NCBI GenBank assembly: GCA_937897495.1
Contig: CALCBL010000423.1
Span: 1-29,385 of the forward strand
Direction: 5' to 3'
Length of the DNA: 29,385 nt
Source: an uncultured Burkholderiales bacterium
Lineage (GTDB): Bacteria > Pseudomonadota > Gammaproteobacteria > Burkholderiales > Burkholderiaceae_C
Shown: positions 27,273 to 29,385 of the stretch, in pieces
Layout of the letters: every line of letters starts with the position of its first letter
How positions within the stretch are numbered: position 1 is the stretch's first letter
Translations under genes and position numbers: made by a program
The notes under the pieces: model-generated
The model's input: the letters and a program-made list of their open reading frames with translations, nothing else
Told to the model about the DNA's origin: nothing
The model's database searches: none

Positions 27273-28007
27273 ATGAAACCCATGCGCTTAGAGGACGTCC
27301 TCTTTAGCCAAGGTTTCGGCACACGCCGTGTGTGCGCAGGTTTGGTACAGCAAGGCTATGTGAGCGTGAACAACGAGCTTCAAGAAGACCCTGGTGTTTT
27401 CTTTGATCTGGAAAATCTCAAGTTCAAAGTGCAGGGCACAGAGTGGCCTTACTTTGATCGCGCTTACCTCATGCTGCACAAACCCACAGGCACAGAGTGC
27501 TCACAAAAGCCCTCAACTTGGCCCAGCATCTACACCTTGTTGCCTTCCCCTTTAAGACTGCGTCCTCAAAAAGCTGCGGTGCAAGGCGTTCAAGCAGTTG
27601 GGCGCTTAGACCAAGACACCACGGGCCTGTTGTTGCTCACCGATGATGGCAAGTTCATTCACCGCATGAGTTCACCCAAGCACCACATGCCCAAGGTTTA
27701 TGAGGTCACCACCAAGCACGAGATCACGGCGCAACAAGTGGAAAAATTATTGTCAGGCGTGGTGCTAGATGACAGCCCAAAGCCTGTTCAAGCAGCGGCC
27801 TGTGAAAAGGTGTCAGACACCCATTTGAAACTCACCCTCACAGAGGGCAAGTACCACCAAGTCAAGCGCATGTTGGCGGCTGTTGGCAACCGGGTGGAAG
27901 GACTGCACCGCAGTGCCATTGGCAATTTGCAATTGCCAGCAGATTTGGCGCCCGGTCAATGGCGCTGGATCTTGCCTAGCGAACTCGAAAAATACTTCAA
28001 AGCTTGA
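27273..28007 (+). CDS. rsuA: 16S rRNA pseudouridine(516) synthase family protein (RsuA)
   Basis: A 244-aa RNA-modifying enzyme that converts a uridine of 16S rRNA to pseudouridine. The N-terminal S4-like RNA-binding domain spans about residues 4-60 (MRLEDVLFSQGFGTRRVC). The catalytic block is VGRLDQDTTGLLLLTDDG, with D113 the expected nucleophile. LMLHKPTG, KVYEV and EGKYHQVKRMLAAVGNRV complete the RsuA/RluB/E/F-type pattern; length and motif order favour RsuA. Either ATG 27273 or 27282 could be the start; a weak GAGCGAG precedes the first. It follows ettA by 36 bp, probably in the same transcript, pairing two ribosome-related genes. Its last 52 bp overlap the convergent hydrolase gene. Confidence 0.92.
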   Translation: MKPMRLEDVLFSQGFGTRRVCAGLVQQGYVSVNNELQEDPGVFFDLENLKFKVQGTEWPYFDRAYLMLHKPTGTECSQKPSTWPSIYTLLPSPLRLRPQKAAVQGVQAVGRLDQDTTGLLLLTDDGKFIHRMSSPKHHMPKVYEVTTKHEITAQQVEKLLSGVVLDDSPKPVQAAACEKVSDTHLKLTLTEGKYHQVKRMLAAVGNRVEGLHRSAIGNLQLPADLAPGQWRWILPSELEKYFKA

Positions 28008-28759
28008 AGCACTTCCAAAGGCTGGTCCTTGTGAGGACTGTGCCCGCAGTTCTCTAATTTCACCAACCGAGTTTGAGTTGCGTGCGCCGCAATTTCATCA
28101 ATTTGTTTCATGGTTCCATAAGGGTCATCTGTTCCTTGAATGGCCATCAAGGGCGATTGAATTTTTGAAAGCAAAGGCCGAATGTCAAAGCTTCTAAAGG
28201 CTTCACTCAACCACACATCGTTCCACTGCCAGAAGGCGACATCGACATCTTTGTGAAAGGCTGCTAACTTGGGTTTGAGTTTTTCAAAGTGATCTCGTGC
28301 ATGAGAGATGGCCTGAACAGAAATGTCTTCCACCATCACATGGGGTGCCATGACCACGCAGCCTGCAACCGAAAATTGACTGGCATGAATGAGTGCGATG
28401 GTGCCGCCATCGGAGTGGCCAATCAAAAGGGGATTGGCAATGTTTAAATGCGCCAACAAGGCGGGAAGAACTTCCAAAGCCTCCCGGTGCATGTAGTTCG
28501 ATGGAAGTCTTCCAGCTCCTCGCACGTCTGAAATGCCTTCAGATTGCCCATAGCCTTGGCGTGAATAAACCCAGCCTTCGCAGCCCAGACTTTGGCAGAT
28601 TTGCGCTGGCCAATCTTTCCAGAGGGCCACACTGCCCAGTCCTTCGTGCAAAAAAACGCAACTGGGAGCTTTGTCCTTGAAGGCCAAAGGCTTGTCCAGC
28701 GGGATGTGTTTCACTTCTAAGTCAACACCCAAGATGGAGATCAGAGAGGGGTCAGTCAT
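27956..28759 (-). CDS. Alpha/beta-hydrolase fold protein
   Basis: A 267-aa cytosolic hydrolase of unknown substrate. The oxyanion region is FLHEGLGS (36-43) and the nucleophile elbow is IGHSDGG with S116. The acid is probably D212 in QGTDDPYG, and the catalytic histidine is H240 in NCGHSPH. YSRQGYGQS (65-73) and APHVMVED agree with the MhpC/haloperoxidase-like superfamily. There is no signal peptide. I chose ATG 28759 (MTDPSLIS); the frame extends ten codons further to 28789, but those residues look like leader. The 3' end overlaps rsuA by 52 bp tail-to-tail, which can make the two transcripts interfere. Esterase or lactonase roles are possible; the substrate cannot be read from sequence. Confidence 0.88.
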   Translation of the reverse strand: MTDPSLISILGVDLEVKHIPLDKPLAFKDKAPSCVFLHEGLGSVALWKDWPAQICQSLGCEGWVYSRQGYGQSEGISDVRGAGRLPSNYMHREALEVLPALLAHLNIANPLLIGHSDGGTIALIHASQFSVAGCVVMAPHVMVEDISVQAISHARDHFEKLKPKLAAFHKDVDVAFWQWNDVWLSEAFRSFDIRPLLSKIQSPLMAIQGTDDPYGTMKQIDEIAAHATQTRLVKLENCGHSPHKDQPLEVLQALKYFSSSLGKIQRH

Positions 28760-28769
28760 GCAGACAATT

Positions 28770-28799
28770 TTGACACTAGAAAACCTCAAAAATTAAAAA
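28770..28799 (+). promoter_or_regulatory. Candidate promoter of the beta-propeller gene
   Basis: A perfect TTGACA (28770-28775) is followed after 18 bp by TAAAAA (28794-28799), about 50 bp before the ATG at 28852. The -10 match is 4 of 6. Confidence 0.35.
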
Positions 28800-28851
28800 G
28801 ATTGCACCCGATAGACAGGGATGCCTTCCAATACCCCATTACACTTAAGGA

Positions 28852-29385
28852 ATGATCTTAAAAGCACTGACCTTCACAATTGGTTTGGCCACTTTCGGTC
28901 TTGCTTCGGCCATGTCCTCAGGACCTAAACCTGCGCCTCCCGAGCCTGCAGTTCAAGCACCTGCCCCCATTTTTGTCTTAAATTCCCTCGAAGGGAATGT
29001 CAGTGTCATTGACCCCGTCACTTGGACTGAAACCAAGCGAATCCCCACCGGCAAAGAGCCGCACCATTTGTACCTCACGCCAGATGAAAAATCGGTCATT
29101 GTGGCCAATGCCCTGTCCGATTCTCTGACCTTCATCGACCCCCGAACCGCAGAAATCCAGCGCGTCATTCCAGGCATTTTGGATCCTTATCACTTGCGTT
29201 TTTCCCCTGACATGAAATGGTTCGTCACAGTCGCCAACAGACTCAATCACATTGACATCTACAAATGGGATGGCCAAACGCCCACCTTGCTTAAACGCAT
29301 TCAATCGGCTAAAACACCTAGCCACATGTGGATTGACAGCAAGAGCACCACGGTGTGGGCCACCATGCAAGACAGCAATGAATTG
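28852..29385 (+). CDS. Secreted YVTN-type beta-propeller protein (3' end outside the window)
   Basis: The first 178 codons of an open frame that runs off the right edge with no stop. The N-terminus MILKALTFTIGLATFG is a signal peptide with probable cleavage after ASA (about residue 20). A Pro/Ala-rich linker (KPAPPEPAVQAPAP) follows, then repeats of the form FVLNSLEGNVSVIDP, YLTPDEKSVIVANALSDS and LTFIDPRTAEI, typical of YVTN/lactonase-like beta-propellers. Such proteins sit in the periplasm or envelope and have varied roles, and no catalytic residue can be assigned from this part. AAGG (28847-28850) is very close to the ATG, so the exact start is not fully certain. The upstream neighbour is divergent. 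Confidence 0.82.
   Translation, partial: MILKALTFTIGLATFGLASAMSSGPKPAPPEPAVQAPAPIFVLNSLEGNVSVIDPVTWTETKRIPTGKEPHHLYLTPDEKSVIVANALSDSLTFIDPRTAEIQRVIPGILDPYHLRFSPDMKWFVTVANRLNHIDIYKWDGQTPTLLKRIQSAKTPSHMWIDSKSTTVWATMQDSNEL

Overview
The window looks like a chromosomal segment of a betaproteobacterium, probably Burkholderiales/Comamonadaceae of the Limnohabitans/Rhodoferax kind. That placement is inferred from moderate GC, tight gene packing and the gene families; there is no rRNA, tRNA or other phylogenetic marker here. I see no insertion sequence, prophage, CRISPR array or RNA gene.

Layout. (1) 18-2069: a TonB-dependent outer-membrane receptor of the ZnuD (zinc) type. (2) 2066-3711, minus: gloA, chaC and pdxH, a tightly spaced glutathione/methylglyoxal and vitamin B6 group. 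(3) 3787-8112, minus: a sugar-acid operon in the order IlvD/Edd-type aldonate dehydratase, DenD-like dehydrogenase, dgoK, dgoA. This matches a De Ley-Doudoroff route from D-galactonate to pyruvate and glyceraldehyde 3-phosphate. It is divided by a 163-bp control region with a perfect palindrome (8154-8166) from the divergent plus-strand genes 8276-10427: a 2-hydroxyacid dehydrogenase, a DgoR-like GntR/FadR regulator and a cupin. (4) 10448-12779, minus: a small DUF2256 zinc-ribbon protein, an iron-sulfur (6-4)-type photolyase and a flavin reductase family protein. A divergent DUF2805/TIGR03643 gene lies at 12872-13156. (5) 13168-15042, minus: the RhlE DEAD-box RNA helicase with a very long Gly/Arg/Asn/Asp-rich tail and a strong hairpin in its leader. 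(6) 15349-25365, plus: recC, recB, recD and a DnaQ-type 3'-5' exonuclease, arranged as one operon for double-strand-break processing. (7) 25495-28007, plus: the translation factor ettA and the pseudouridine synthase rsuA. An alpha/beta hydrolase follows on minus, and a secreted beta-propeller protein runs off the right edge.

The most notable signal is a cluster of lesions between about 23.6 and 26.2 kb. recD carries an in-frame TAG. The exonuclease has its catalytic motif I duplicated by a 48-bp tandem repeat. ettA has a 51-bp in-frame tandem repeat and a 29-bp tandem repeat that breaks the frame. All six mismatches between the copies of the three repeats are synonymous third-position changes, as expected if two strain alleles had been joined head to tail by an assembler. 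Removing both ettA repeats gives a 553-aa protein, essentially the normal EttA length. recD and ettA should therefore be treated as doubtful pseudogenes until raw reads are checked.

The best candidate for an under-described functional module is the photolyase, DUF2256, DUF2805 and flavin reductase neighbourhood.
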